A stretch of DNA of 64,000 bases from JAENVT01 sp963805445 (GTDB lineage: Bacteria > Actinomycetota > Acidimicrobiia > Acidimicrobiales > Ilumatobacteraceae): contig CAWDUI010000038.1 of NCBI GenBank assembly GCA_963805445.1, positions 310,001 through 374,000 of the forward strand. The letters are read 5' to 3'. This document shows, one piece after another, positions 22,515 to 33,461 of the stretch (its first letter is position 1; the number at the start of each line of letters is the position of its first letter). The notes below the pieces were generated by a model. That model worked only from the letters and a program-made list of their open reading frames with translations. It was not told the origin of the DNA and made no database searches. The position numbers were made by a program, and so were the translations under genes.

Positions 22515-22526
22515 GTCGCGACCCTA
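22515..22526 (-). promoter_or_regulatory. -10 element of the yczE-like gene, leaderless
   Basis: On the minus strand TAGGGT (22526-22521) is followed by six bases and the GTG at 22514. No ribosome binding site is visible. Confidence 0.45.
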
Positions 22527-22565
22527 CCGATCGGGATGTCACACCCTCCTGGTACTGATTGCACC

Positions 22566-23245
22566 ATGTTGAACTCCGGGTTGATCTCTGGGCTGCTTCC
22601 CAGGCGTTGCGCTGCCTGCGGGTGTCCGGGCGACGTGTTGTGCCACCGATGCCGGTTCTCGCTGGCGTCGGTCGGCCCGCAGCGTTGCCCCGACGGCATC
22701 CGGGCCGCATTTGCATTCGATGGTGTGGCACGCGAGCTGATCGTGGCCTTGAAGTTCCGGCGCCGCCGTTCGGCAGCCGCGGTGATCGCAGCACAGATGG
22801 TGCGCCGGCTGCGCTGCAGCACGTCGATCTCGTCACCTGGGCGCCGACCAGTGCACAGCGGGTCCGCCGTCGGGGCTTCGACCAGGCGGAGGCCATTGCC
22901 CAGTGCGTCGCCCGTCAACTGGGCGTGCCCTGCCGGCGACTGCTGTACCGCGCCCATGGCGGCCCGCAGACCGGCAAGTCCCGTGCCGATCGTCTGGCCG
23001 GCCCGGCGTTTCGAGCCCGGCGCCCGCGGTGCGATCTGTCGGTGCTGGTCATCGACGATGTGGTCACGACCGGCGCTACGTTGCGCACCGCCGCCGAGGC
23101 GTTGCGGAGGGCGGGCGTCGCTCGGGTCGAGCTCGTCGCTGCGGCCAGCGCCCAGCTGCGGCACCCCGTGGTGTCGCACCGCGATTTCGTGCCCGGCGGA
23201 GGGCGCGGTGCCAATGCCAGCGCCGTACCCGCCGGTAGGCTTTGA
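22566..23245 (+). CDS. comF: ComF family phosphoribosyltransferase-like protein, frameshifted
   Basis: ComF/GntX-type protein of about 227 residues, linked to DNA uptake or DNA metabolism in studied bacteria. The N-terminus has a zinc-ribbon pattern, CAACGCPGDVLCHRC. The C-terminal half has FDQAEAIAQCVARQL and the PRPP-binding motif VLVIDDVVTTGATLRTA. The two halves lie in different frames with a shift near 22805-22815, where one base seems to be missing. The start ATG at 22566 is followed directly by the zinc-ribbon region, as expected. The order comF-secA matches mycobacteria except that the hibernation factor gene hpf, usually between them, is absent. secA begins six bases after the stop. 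Confidence 0.88.
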
Positions 23246-23251
23246 ACCCGC

Positions 23252-26046
<2,795 letters not shown>

Positions 26047-26057
26047 CTCTCCCTTCT

Positions 26058-27158
26058 ATGCGTGACTACTCCGACGATCTGAAAGAGCTGCGCCGCCGCC
26101 TCGGCGAGGCGCACGGCTACCTCAAGATCGACGCCAATCGGGCCAGGTTGGTCGAGCTCGAGCAGGAGGTCGCCCGGCCCGACCTGTGGGACGACCAGGA
26201 CGAAGCGAAGAAGATCAACACCGAGTACGCCAACGTGAAGACCGACCTCGACCAGTTCGATCACCTGGCCGGCGAGCTCGAAGACGCCGATGTGCTGCAC
26301 GAGCTGGCACGCGAGGTCGACGATGCGTCGCAGGAGCCCGAGCTCGATGCCGCGGTCGCCTCGATCACCAAGCAACTCGACCAGCTCGATCTGCGCAGCC
26401 TGTTCACCGGCGAGCACGACGAGGCCGACTGCATCGTGCAGATCAATGCCAAAGACGGCGGCGTCGACGCCCAGGACTGGGCCGAGATCCTGCTGCGGAT
26501 GTACGGCCGCTGGGCCGAGCGCCGTGGGTTCAACTTCGAGCTCGACGGGCTCAGCGAAGGTGCCGAGGCGGGGATCATGTCGGCCGAGTTCACCCTCACC
26601 GGTCGCTACGCATACGGGTTGATGACCTCCGAGCGAGGTACCCACCGACTGGTGCGCATCAGCCCGTTCGACAACCAGGGTCGCCGGCAGACCAGCTTCG
26701 CCGGCGTGCAGGTGTGGCCGGTGATGGACGAGCTCGACCTCGAGGTCAACGAGTCCGAGATCCGCATGGAGGTCTTCCGGGCCAGCGGCGCCGGTGGTCA
26801 GCACGTGAACAAGACGTCGTCCGCGGTGCGGCTGATCCACGAGCCAACCGGACTGGTGGCGTCGTCGCAGGAGGAGCGCAGCCAGCTGCAGAACCGGGAG
26901 AAGGCGATGCGCCGGCTGAAGACGATGATCGCCGCCAAGATCGAAGACGAGCGCGAGGCCGAGCTCGACAGCATCGCCGGCCAACAGGCCCAGGTCGGCT
27001 GGGGCAGTCAGATCCGGTCGTATGTCGTGCAGCCCTACCAGATGGTGAAAGACCTGCGTACCGAGGTCGAATCGGGCAACGTGACGGCGGTGCTCGACGG
27101 TGATCTCGACGAGTTCATGGAGGGCTACCTGCGGTGGCGACGGCGAGAAGCGCAGTGA
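26058..27158 (+). CDS. prfB: Peptide chain release factor 2
   Basis: Recognises UGA and UAA stop codons and triggers peptide release. The 366-residue protein has the RF2-specific SPF tripeptide in VRISPFDNQGRRQTSF and the catalytic GGQ in GAGGQHVNKTSS. The N-terminus is helical (SDDLKELRRRLGEAHGYL). Unlike the enterobacterial gene there is no internal UGA and no programmed frameshift site; the frame is continuous from ATG 26058. Length is normal. The gene order secA-prfB-ftsE-ftsX matches the conserved actinobacterial arrangement. Confidence 0.96.
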   Translation: MRDYSDDLKELRRRLGEAHGYLKIDANRARLVELEQEVARPDLWDDQDEAKKINTEYANVKTDLDQFDHLAGELEDADVLHELAREVDDASQEPELDAAVASITKQLDQLDLRSLFTGEHDEADCIVQINAKDGGVDAQDWAEILLRMYGRWAERRGFNFELDGLSEGAEAGIMSAEFTLTGRYAYGLMTSERGTHRLVRISPFDNQGRRQTSFAGVQVWPVMDELDLEVNESEIRMEVFRASGAGGQHVNKTSSAVRLIHEPTGLVASSQEERSQLQNREKAMRRLKTMIAAKIEDEREAELDSIAGQQAQVGWGSQIRSYVVQPYQMVKDLRTEVESGNVTAVLDGDLDEFMEGYLRWRRREAQ

Positions 27159-27242
27159 TCGGGTTAGTGTTCCCCGGGCTTCGGGCGGGGCCGCGGTGTG
27201 CATCGAACAGTTCCCACAGAAAGACGGCCCGGAGAAACGCCG

Positions 27243-27920
27243 ATGATCCGACTCGAGAATGTCACCAAGAGCTACTCGACCGAGGTCGTCGCGCTCCGTG
27301 ATGCCAGCTTCGACGTCGCCAAGGCCGAGTTCGTCTTCCTCGTCGGTCCGTCGGGCTCGGGAAAGAGCACGTTGCTGCGGATGATGAACCGCCAGGAGCG
27401 GCCGGAGAAGGGCTCGGTCTGGGTTGCCGGGCGAAACATCAACGAGATGAGCGACAGCAAGGTCCCGCACCTGCGCCGCAACATCGGCAACATCTTCCAG
27501 GACTACAAGCTGCTGCCCAACCGCACGGTTCACGAGAACGTCGCCTTCGCCCTCGAGGTGATCGGGCGGCCCAAGCACGTCATCCGTCAGCAGGTGCCTG
27601 CGGTGCTCGATCTCGTCGGACTCTCCGGCAAGCAGGAGCGCTTTCCCCATCAACTCAGTGGTGGCGAACAGCAGCGTGTGTCGATCGCCAGAGCGTTCGT
27701 CAACCGGCCGTTGATCCTGTTGGCCGACGAGCCCACCGGCAACCTCGACCCGGCGACCGGCGAGGGCATCATGCGGCTGCTCGACCGCATCAACAAGACC
27801 GGCACGACCGTGGTGATGGCCACCCACGACCAGAGGATCGTCAACATGATGCGCAAGCGCGTGATCCAACTCGATCGCGGCATCATCGTGCGCGACCAGG
27901 CCCGAGGCGTGTACGAATGA
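27243..27920 (+). CDS. ftsE: Cell division ATP-binding protein FtsE
   Basis: ATPase of the FtsEX complex, which couples ATP hydrolysis in the cytoplasm to activation of peptidoglycan hydrolases outside the membrane. The 225-residue protein has Walker A VGPSGSGKST, the ABC signature LSGGEQQRVSIARA, Walker B LILLADEPTG and the switch histidine in MATHDQ. All are intact. GGAGAAA lies a few bases before ATG 27243. The stop overlaps the ftsX ATG by four bases, giving translational coupling of the two subunits. Confidence 0.97.
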   Translation: MIRLENVTKSYSTEVVALRDASFDVAKAEFVFLVGPSGSGKSTLLRMMNRQERPEKGSVWVAGRNINEMSDSKVPHLRRNIGNIFQDYKLLPNRTVHENVAFALEVIGRPKHVIRQQVPAVLDLVGLSGKQERFPHQLSGGEQQRVSIARAFVNRPLILLADEPTGNLDPATGEGIMRLLDRINKTGTTVVMATHDQRIVNMMRKRVIQLDRGIIVRDQARGVYE

Positions 27921-28819
27921 TCTCCCGTCTTCGGTACACGTTGCGCGAGATGTGGGCCAGCCTCACACGCAACCTCACGCTGACCGTCGCCGCGGTGATC
28001 ACCTCGATGGTGTCGCTGTTCCTGTTCGGCATGACGCTGTTGATCCAACAGGCCTTCGACAACCAGCTCAGCCAGTGGACCGGCGGCGTGAAGATGATCG
28101 TCTACGTGAAGAACGGCGCAGCAGAAGACGCCGTTGCCACGATCAAAGAGGCGCTCGAGAGCCGGCCGGAGATCATCAAGAACGTCGAGTACTGCTCGGT
28201 CGACTGTTCGCTCGGGCAGGCGCAGAAGTTGTTCGCCGCCGACCCTGAGTCACTGAAGTTCCTGTCCGCCGACAACATCCCGTCGTACTTCAGCGTCGAG
28301 CCGGTCGACAAGCAGAGCATCGAGCAGTTGCTCAGCATCCGCGAGTCGTTCGTCGCCCTGCCCGGCGTGCTGCGCGCCGACTTCCCGTCCGATCAGATCA
28401 CCGTGTTGGGCAAGCTCAAGGGCTTCTTCGGCGTGCGCACGTACGTGATGTCGGGTGTGTTGCTGTTCGCCTCGATCCTGCTGATCTGGAACACCATCCG
28501 TACTGCCATGTTCGCCCGACGCCGCGAGATCGAGGTGATGAAGTTGGTTGGCGCAACCAACTGGTTCATCCGACTGCCCTTCATGCTCGAGGGCCTGCTG
28601 CAGGGCCTCGCCGGCGCCGCACTCGGCAGCGTGCTGTTGTTGCTCGGCAACGCCGACTGGACCGCCGGCGTGCGCAAGTTCCCCTCGACCGCGGGACTGG
28701 GCGGGTTCGTCGTCACCGACGGTTACCCGATCCGGGTCGTGATCTTCATGGTCCTGCTGGGCGCCTTCGTCGGTGCTGTCGGTTCGGCGACTGCTGCCAG
28801 CCGCTTCCTCGACGTCTGA
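27917..28819 (+). CDS. ftsX: Cell division membrane protein FtsX
   Basis: Membrane subunit of FtsEX with an extracytoplasmic loop that contacts hydrolases such as RipC in mycobacteria. The 300-residue protein has one N-terminal helix (about residues 23-45), a ~130-residue external domain (WTGGVKMIVYVKNGAAEDAV onward), and three C-terminal helices, the typical FtsX topology. REIEVMKLVGATNWFIRLPF is the conserved cytoplasmic coupling segment. In many actinobacteria smpB follows. Here the synteny ends and an accessory stretch begins directly after the stop. Confidence 0.96.
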   Translation: MISRLRYTLREMWASLTRNLTLTVAAVITSMVSLFLFGMTLLIQQAFDNQLSQWTGGVKMIVYVKNGAAEDAVATIKEALESRPEIIKNVEYCSVDCSLGQAQKLFAADPESLKFLSADNIPSYFSVEPVDKQSIEQLLSIRESFVALPGVLRADFPSDQITVLGKLKGFFGVRTYVMSGVLLFASILLIWNTIRTAMFARRREIEVMKLVGATNWFIRLPFMLEGLLQGLAGAALGSVLLLLGNADWTAGVRKFPSTAGLGGFVVTDGYPIRVVIFMVLLGAFVGAVGSATAASRFLDV

Positions 28820-28827
28820 CACCGCCG

Positions 28828-29213
28828 TTCGTCGACACGAACTGTTCTCGCTCGCGACATCTCACCGGCGACCCGCATGCGATGGCGGAACGTGCGACAG
28901 CCTTCCTCGGTGCAGAGCCCGAGCTGTACCTCGCTGACCTCATCGTCGCCGAGACCATCTATGTCCTCGAGTCGTTCTGCAAGGCTCCGCGCGAGCAGAT
29001 CGCCGATGCGATGCGGTCACTCCTCGCGATGCACTCGATGATCACTGTCGACCCGGCGTTTTTGTTGCGCGCAAATCGAGGCGTACGAGATCGACCGTCT
29101 CGACTTTGCCGAGGCCTACCTGTGGCCTGGGCCGAGAGCACCGGCATCGGTCGCGACGCCTGATCGACCGAACGATCGACAGGGTGACCACCGTCGAGCG
29201 CATCGAACCCTGA
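28828..29213 (+). pseudogene. PIN-domain (VapC-like) ribonuclease remnant
   Basis: Fragments of a PIN-domain toxin occur in three frames. FVDTN at 28828 supplies the first acidic active-site residue, then DLIVAETIYVLESF is the usual central segment, IEAYEIDRLDFAEAYL lies after a shift near 29070, and DRTIDRVTTVERIEP ends at 29213 after further shifts near 29135-29165. No start codon fits before FVDTN and a few residues after it are scrambled. There is no antitoxin gene upstream, because ftsX ends eight bases before. Although the whole window has sequencing shifts, this many lesions in 130 codons and the lost start favour a genuine pseudogene. Confidence 0.65.
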
Positions 29214-29344
29214 CCGGGGAGCCGATCTGTCGATCTCGCGCCCTTTGCTCTGCACCGGCAGAGCTGCTTGGATGCGAAGCGTGACAGGTCGGGTTTTGTT
29301 GGCGTCGTGTCGCGGAATCGAGGCGCTGGCGGGTCCTAGGGGTG

Positions 29345-29830
29345 ATGATGGCTGCATCTGGTGGGTCGCGACCGCCAGCGGATTTCGCTGTGTTCGTGGG
29401 CGACGTCGAGCCGCGTCTCGATCGTGCGCTCGTCGCCACCTATGGACCAGCGGACGGCCGCGAGGCCACCGTCGATGCGTTGAGTTGGGCGTGGGAACAC
29501 TGGTCCCGTCTCCGCGACGTGGACAACAAGCTCGGCTACTTGTATCGGGTTGGGCAGAGCTCGGTGCGCCGTTTCGGATCTCGGCCGGTGCCGGCCAGGT
29601 TGATGCAGGCGGTCGAGTCGCGGATCCCGGAGATCACACCAGAACTCGTCCCGGCGCTGGCGAAGCTGCCCACCCAGCAACGCACCGTCGTCGTCCTCGT
29701 CTACGCCTTCGCCTGGACCCAAGCAGAAGTCGCCGACTTGTTGGGTGTGAGCGCGTCAACCGTGCACGAGCACCTGTCCCGGGCGGTCGAACGCCTGCGC
29801 GCCGAGCTGGAGGTCGTCGATGACCGCTGA
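29345..29830 (+). CDS. ECF-type RNA polymerase sigma factor
   Basis: A protein of about 161 residues with sigma region 2 (REATVDALSWAWEHWSRLRDVDNKLGYLYRV) and sigma region 4 with a helix-turn-helix (LPTQQRTVVVLVYAFAWTQAEVADLLGVSASTVHEHLSRA). This is the SigE/ECF architecture, which lacks regions 1 and 3. Three start codons lie in a row (GTG 29342, ATG 29345, ATG 29348). AGGGG at 29338-29342 best fits the last. The gene overlaps the following membrane protein gene by eleven bases, the usual arrangement of an ECF factor with its regulator. The activating signal is unknown. Confidence 0.85.
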   Translation: MMAASGGSRPPADFAVFVGDVEPRLDRALVATYGPADGREATVDALSWAWEHWSRLRDVDNKLGYLYRVGQSSVRRFGSRPVPARLMQAVESRIPEITPELVPALAKLPTQQRTVVVLVYAFAWTQAEVADLLGVSASTVHEHLSRAVERLRAELEVVDDR

Positions 29831-30613
29831 ACTGATCGATCAGCTACGCCTGTTGGGCGAAGTCCTCGACGACCTCCGCTCACCAGTGCTGATCAGCGAA
29901 CTCGCCCAACGACGCGACGTCGATGTCGCGCCCATTGCAGATGCTGAGCCGACGAGTGTGCGCATCGTCGCAGGTCCTGAACTCGACAGACCACATTGGA
30001 CAATCAGGGTCATGGCGATCGCCGCCGCCGTGGTGATGATCGTTGTCATCGCCGCGATCCTGGCATCACGCCACTCGACCGACAACGAACCCGCGTCGGA
30101 CCCTCCACGGACCACGACGCCAGCAGTCTTGGACCCTGCGCAACTGCCCGCAGGAAGTGTGTGGTTGGCGACATCGCCAACACCACTCGGGACCGTTGAA
30201 GTCGTGCAATATCCCGATGGTCTCGAGATCTGCTTCTGGCTGACCAGAGACACGCCCGTCTACACGGCGATCGTCAACGGCGTCGCGATCCCGGCCATGC
30301 CGAGTCGCACTGCAGCGATACCAGCCTCGTCAGCACCGGTCGACTGTTCACGTTCTTCCAATCATCCGGCCACGGCCCTGGCCTTCTGGTCGGCTACACC
30401 GCAACCGACATCGGCTTTCATGCCGAAGTCGATGGAGATTCCGTCGCGCCGGACAGCCACGGGCTCTGGTACGCGCCGGCAAGCGGCCTCGGCAACTTCG
30501 TCATCCACACGGACACATCGACCGGCACGATTCCCGTCGATCCGCTGAGTGGTCCCACGTTCGTGGTCACGACAACCGCCACGCCAACCATCCCAGGGGT
30601 CACCAACCCGTAG
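29820..30613 (+). CDS. Putative anti-sigma partner, single-pass membrane protein, frameshifted
   Basis: Cytoplasmic N-terminus (residues 1-60, beginning MTAELIDQLRLLGEVLDDLR), one membrane helix (about 62-83) and an extracytoplasmic domain. In the frame of the ATG the tail becomes low-complexity after residue ~160. A shift near 30285 restores a sensible exported domain (ESHCSDTSLVSTGRLFTFFQ ... DPLSGPTFVVTTTATP) ending at 30613, about 264 residues in all. The start overlaps the sigma factor gene, which implies translational coupling and an anti-sigma role. No zinc-binding HxxxCxxC anti-sigma motif is present, so the mode of binding, if any, is unusual or the role differs. Confidence 0.65.
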
Positions 30614-30701
30614 AAGCGCGACGCAGCTCACGTCAAGCCGCCGCACTGCGCCACCGAGATCGCGCTCGGCCTCCTCGCCGGACGATCTACGATCAGGCAC
30701 C

Positions 30702-30875
30702 ATGCCAGACGATCCAACCACCTCAGACGACCCGGCCGAAGGTAGCGCTGCCCCAGCCTCGCCAACTGCAGCTGACCTCGCGGGCACGATCTTCAAGGAC
30801 GTTGGTGACTACTCGAATGACTCAGGCGGCGGTCTCCTCACTTCCGAGGCGGCGGTCGGCGGCGGCGACGGCTAG
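30702..30875 (+). CDS. Small acidic hypothetical protein
   Basis: A 57-residue acidic peptide (MPDDPTTSDDPAEGSAAPAS ...) with a short possible helix, AADLAGTIFKDV, and a Gly-rich C-terminus. I do not recognise a family. TACGAT lies eight bases before the ATG, which is compatible with the leaderless starts seen elsewhere. It sits in an accessory stretch between the sigma factor pair and a tandem repeat. It may be a short disordered protein or a chance frame. Confidence 0.35.
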   Translation: MPDDPTTSDDPAEGSAAPASPTAADLAGTIFKDVGDYSNDSGGGLLTSEAAVGGGDG

Positions 30876-30892
30876 CAGACTGAAGGTCCTGT

Positions 30893-30989
30893 GGAGTTCT
30901 TGGCGCCCACCTGGTGACCTGGAAACACTCCACACCAGCGTGCGGAGTTGTTGGCGCTCGCCTGGGTACCCCGAAACACTCCGGGCCAG
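30893..30989. repeat. Two tandem copies of a 46-bp repeat with palindromic ends
   Basis: Units at 30893-30938 and 30944-30989 share 36 of 46 bases with a 51-base period. Each unit begins GGAGTT and ends with AACACTCC plus eight bases, so the ends can pair (GGAGT with ACTCC). It lies in the gap 30876-31052 between a small gene and a crotonase gene. It resembles REP-like elements more than a CRISPR. Confidence 0.6.
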
Positions 30990-31052
30990 GAGCGCCCGAA
31001 CTGCGTGACCTGATCGCTGTCCGGAAATTCGCGTGGCACTAGTTTCAGGCGG

Positions 31053-31914
31053 ATGGACTACTCCGACATTCTCTACGACGTCGACGAACACATCGCCACG
31101 ATCACGCTCAACCGACCGGCTCAGCTGAACGCGTTCACCAACGCGATGGTCCGCGAGATGATCGATGCGTTCAACCGCGCCGACGCCGACGACGATGTGC
31201 GCGCCGTGATCGTGACCGGAGCCGGGCGGGGCTTTTGCGCCGGAGCGGATCTCTCGTCCGGAGCAGACACGTTCGCCAAGGGTGGGAGCGACGTCACGAA
31301 GCCGGGCGGTCTCGTGCGCGACGGTGGCGGCCTCGTGTCGCTGCGGATCTTCGAGAGCACCAAGCCGGTGATTGCCGCGATCAACGGCCCTGCCGTCGGT
31401 GTGGGCATCACGATGACACTGCCGATGGACATTCGACTGGTCAGCACAACAGCCAAGATCGGTTTCGTCTTCACCCGACGCGGCATCGTCCCCGAAGCCT
31501 GCTCGTCGTGGTTCCTGCCGCGCCTGGTCGGCATCAGCCAGGCCGCAGAATGGTGCTTCAGTGGTCGCGTCTTCGATGCAGAAGAGGCGTTGGCCGGCGG
31601 GCTGGTGCGCAGCATCCACGAGCCCGATGAGCTGCTGCCGGTGGCACGGGCAATTGCCACTGAGATCGCCGAGAACACGTCGCCGGTCAGCGTCGCGCTG
31701 ACGCAGCCGCATGCTGTGGACCATGTTGACGGCCGATCACCCGATGGAGGCACATCGCGTCGACTCCAGGGGGATTCAACTGCGCGGGCGCAGCGCGGAC
31801 GTGCGCGAAGGCATCGAGAGCTTCCTGGCCAAGCGCCCCGCGGTGTTCCCCGATCGGGTCAGCGACGGGCTGCCCGATGTCTTTCCGGAGCCGATGATCC
31901 GAAAGTTCTCGTAA
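31053..31914 (+). CDS. Enoyl-CoA hydratase/isomerase family protein, frameshifted
   Basis: Crotonase-fold enzyme of about 286 residues. TLNRPAQLNAFT, the oxyanion-hole segment GRGFCAGADLS and NGPAVGVGITMTLPMDIRL are conserved. The glutamate-containing region RRGIVPEACSSWFLPRLVG matches hydratases acting on acyl-CoA thioesters. A shift near 31705 separates the last third; corrected, it continues LWTMLTADHPMEAHRVDSRG to FPEPMIRKFS and stops at 31914. TAGTTT lies seven bases before the ATG, so a leaderless start is likely. The acyl-CoA substrate cannot be deduced. A second crotonase is at 36647. Confidence 0.88.
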
Positions 31915-32020
31915 AGCCGACCGTTTTCTGTGCCGATGTGACAAGTGCGACGGTACGCAAACGGGACACCAATGACTCGTATTGGTCGTGACGGGCAACT
32001 CGGACAAGGACGGGCACACA

Positions 32021-32212
32021 ATGAACTCAGCGAATCGACTTCGGGGCGGCGATGTGATCGAGCTCGAGATAGACGGCGACGTCGTCTCGGCATTGGTACT
32101 TCTGGCCAACAACGAAAATGTGATCTTCGACCTCTGCGACGGCAACATGCCATGCGTAGCGCGTCAAGAAGACCTCGCCAACGTGCGGGTCTTCAACGGC
32201 CTCGCAGCCTGA
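32021..32212 (+). CDS. Small hypothetical protein, beta-rich
   Basis: A 63-residue protein (from MNSANRLRGGDVIELEIDGD) with alternating hydrophobic residues that suggest a small beta-barrel (VVSALVLLANNENVIFDLCD). I do not recognise a family. AAGGA at 32006-32010 lies ten bases before ATG 32021. A TTG at 31982 would add 13 residues. It precedes glbO by 22 bases in the same direction and may be co-transcribed with it. Coding is supported by regular third-position G/C and by the ribosome binding site. Confidence 0.55.
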   Translation: MNSANRLRGGDVIELEIDGDVVSALVLLANNENVIFDLCDGNMPCVARQEDLANVRVFNGLAA

Positions 32213-32234
32213 TCACCGATAGCCTCGGCGGTCG

Positions 32235-32666
32235 ATGACCGACTCCGATCGAGGCACGTCAACCCTGTACGACGCCGTCGGCGGCATGCCGTTCTTCGAA
32301 CGGCTCGTCGACGCGTTCTACACAGGCGTGGCGAGCGACGACGTTCTGTTGCCGCTCTACCCCGAGGCGCCGGATCTGCGCGGCGCTCGCCACCGCCTGA
32401 CCTTGTTCCTGGCCCAGTACTGGGGCGGCCCGACGACGTACAACGACGAGCGCGGCCATCCGCGACTGCGCATGCGTCACATGCCGTTCACCGTGGGCCC
32501 GCTGCAGCGCGACCACTGGCTGGCCCACATGGGCGCCGCAGTCGCCGCCTGCGCGCCGAACGAGGAGATCGCCGAGCGGTTGATGGCGTACTTCACGCCG
32601 GCGGCCGAACAGATGCGCAACGACACGGGCCTGCCGATCTCCTCGCCCGGCCAGCGACCGCGCTAG
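32235..32666 (+). CDS. glbO: Group II truncated haemoglobin
   Basis: Small haem protein of the 2-on-2 globin family, likely acting in oxygen, nitric oxide or peroxide chemistry. The 143-residue sequence has the tyrosines of the haem pocket in DAFYTGV (B10) and PLYPE, the group II signature YWGGPTTYNDERGHPRLRMRH with the proximal histidine at its end, and DHWLAHM with the conserved tryptophan G8. Length is typical of actinobacterial trHbO. The stop TAG (32664-32666) is part of a CTAG shared with the stop of the convergent methyltransferase gene. Confidence 0.94.
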   Translation: MTDSDRGTSTLYDAVGGMPFFERLVDAFYTGVASDDVLLPLYPEAPDLRGARHRLTLFLAQYWGGPTTYNDERGHPRLRMRHMPFTVGPLQRDHWLAHMGAAVAACAPNEEIAERLMAYFTPAAEQMRNDTGLPISSPGQRPR

Positions 32667-33460
32667 CGCTTGCCCAACGCGTAGCACGCGATGGCGGTCG
32701 CGGCAGCGGCATTCAGCGAGTCGATCCCGTTGGCCATGGGTATGCGCACCCTGGAGGTGCTCGCACTCAACGATTCGGCGGTCAGCCCAGCGCGCTCGGA
32801 GCCGATCACGATCGCCATCCGCTCGCCGGCCTCGATCGCACCGATGTCGATGGCATCATCGGCCGGTGTGAGAGCGCAGACCGTGAAGCCCTGGTCGGTG
32901 AGGCGCTGCAGCTCGCCGGGTAGGTTCGTGACCCTGGCCGCAGGGAAGGCGATCGCCTGACCCATCGACACTCGCAACGACCGCCGAGACAACGGATCGG
33001 CACTGGTCGAATCGAAGAGCATGCCGTCCCACCCGAGGGCGACGGCGTTGCGGACGATCGAGCCGACGTTGATCGGGTTGTCGACGGCCTCGACGGCGAT
33101 CAGCCGAGTTGCCTGCCGAGTCAGTTGCTCGGCGGTGATCCGCGTGGGCCGGGCGAACAGGGCGACGATCCCCTGTGGCGTGCCCAGCTGGGTGACCATT
33201 GCCCGCACCTCGTCGCCGCCGGCGTAGATCGGTACCGCTTCGGGCAATCGCCAGGTGACGGGGGGCGGTTTGGCGACGTCGACCAGGGCGACGACTGCGG
33301 TGCAGCCGGCCGCGAGCGCCCGATCGACCACGAGATCACCTTCGGCCATGAACAGACCGTCGCCATCGTCGTTGCGGCGTTGGCGTCGATTCGTCAAGCC
33401 GCGCTCGTTGCGCCGGAAGCACGCCAGCCGCGCATCGTCGGCGTCATCGATCAGGATCAC
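32663..33460 (-). CDS. TrmH/SpoU family RNA 2'-O-methyltransferase
   Basis: SPOUT-class methyltransferase of 265 residues acting on rRNA or tRNA ribose with S-adenosylmethionine. The three family motifs are present in order: NPINVGSIVRNAVALG, IVIGSERAGLT and RIPMANGIDSLNAAAA, which form the trefoil knot. The N-terminal ~100 residues form the substrate-binding domain. The GTG start at 33460 lies one base after the menB stop, so the two are probably co-transcribed. The exact nucleotide target cannot be inferred from sequence. Confidence 0.92.
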   Translation of the reverse strand: MILIDDADDARLACFRRNERGLTNRRQRRNDDGDGLFMAEGDLVVDRALAAGCTAVVALVDVAKPPPVTWRLPEAVPIYAGGDEVRAMVTQLGTPQGIVALFARPTRITAEQLTRQATRLIAVEAVDNPINVGSIVRNAVALGWDGMLFDSTSADPLSRRSLRVSMGQAIAFPAARVTNLPGELQRLTDQGFTVCALTPADDAIDIGAIEAGERMAIVIGSERAGLTAESLSASTSRVRIPMANGIDSLNAAAATAIACYALGKR

Positions 33461-33461
33461 G

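Noticed and set aside
26058..26140. Programmed frameshift site in prfB
   Set aside because: The frame is open from the start with no internal UGA or slippery CUUU motif in the early codons.
28820..29213. Active VapBC toxin-antitoxin module
   Set aside because: The toxin is in several frames without a usable start and there is no antitoxin gene beside it.
30893..30989. CRISPR array
   Set aside because: There are only two imperfect 46-base units separated by five bases, so there are no spacers, and no cas genes are near.
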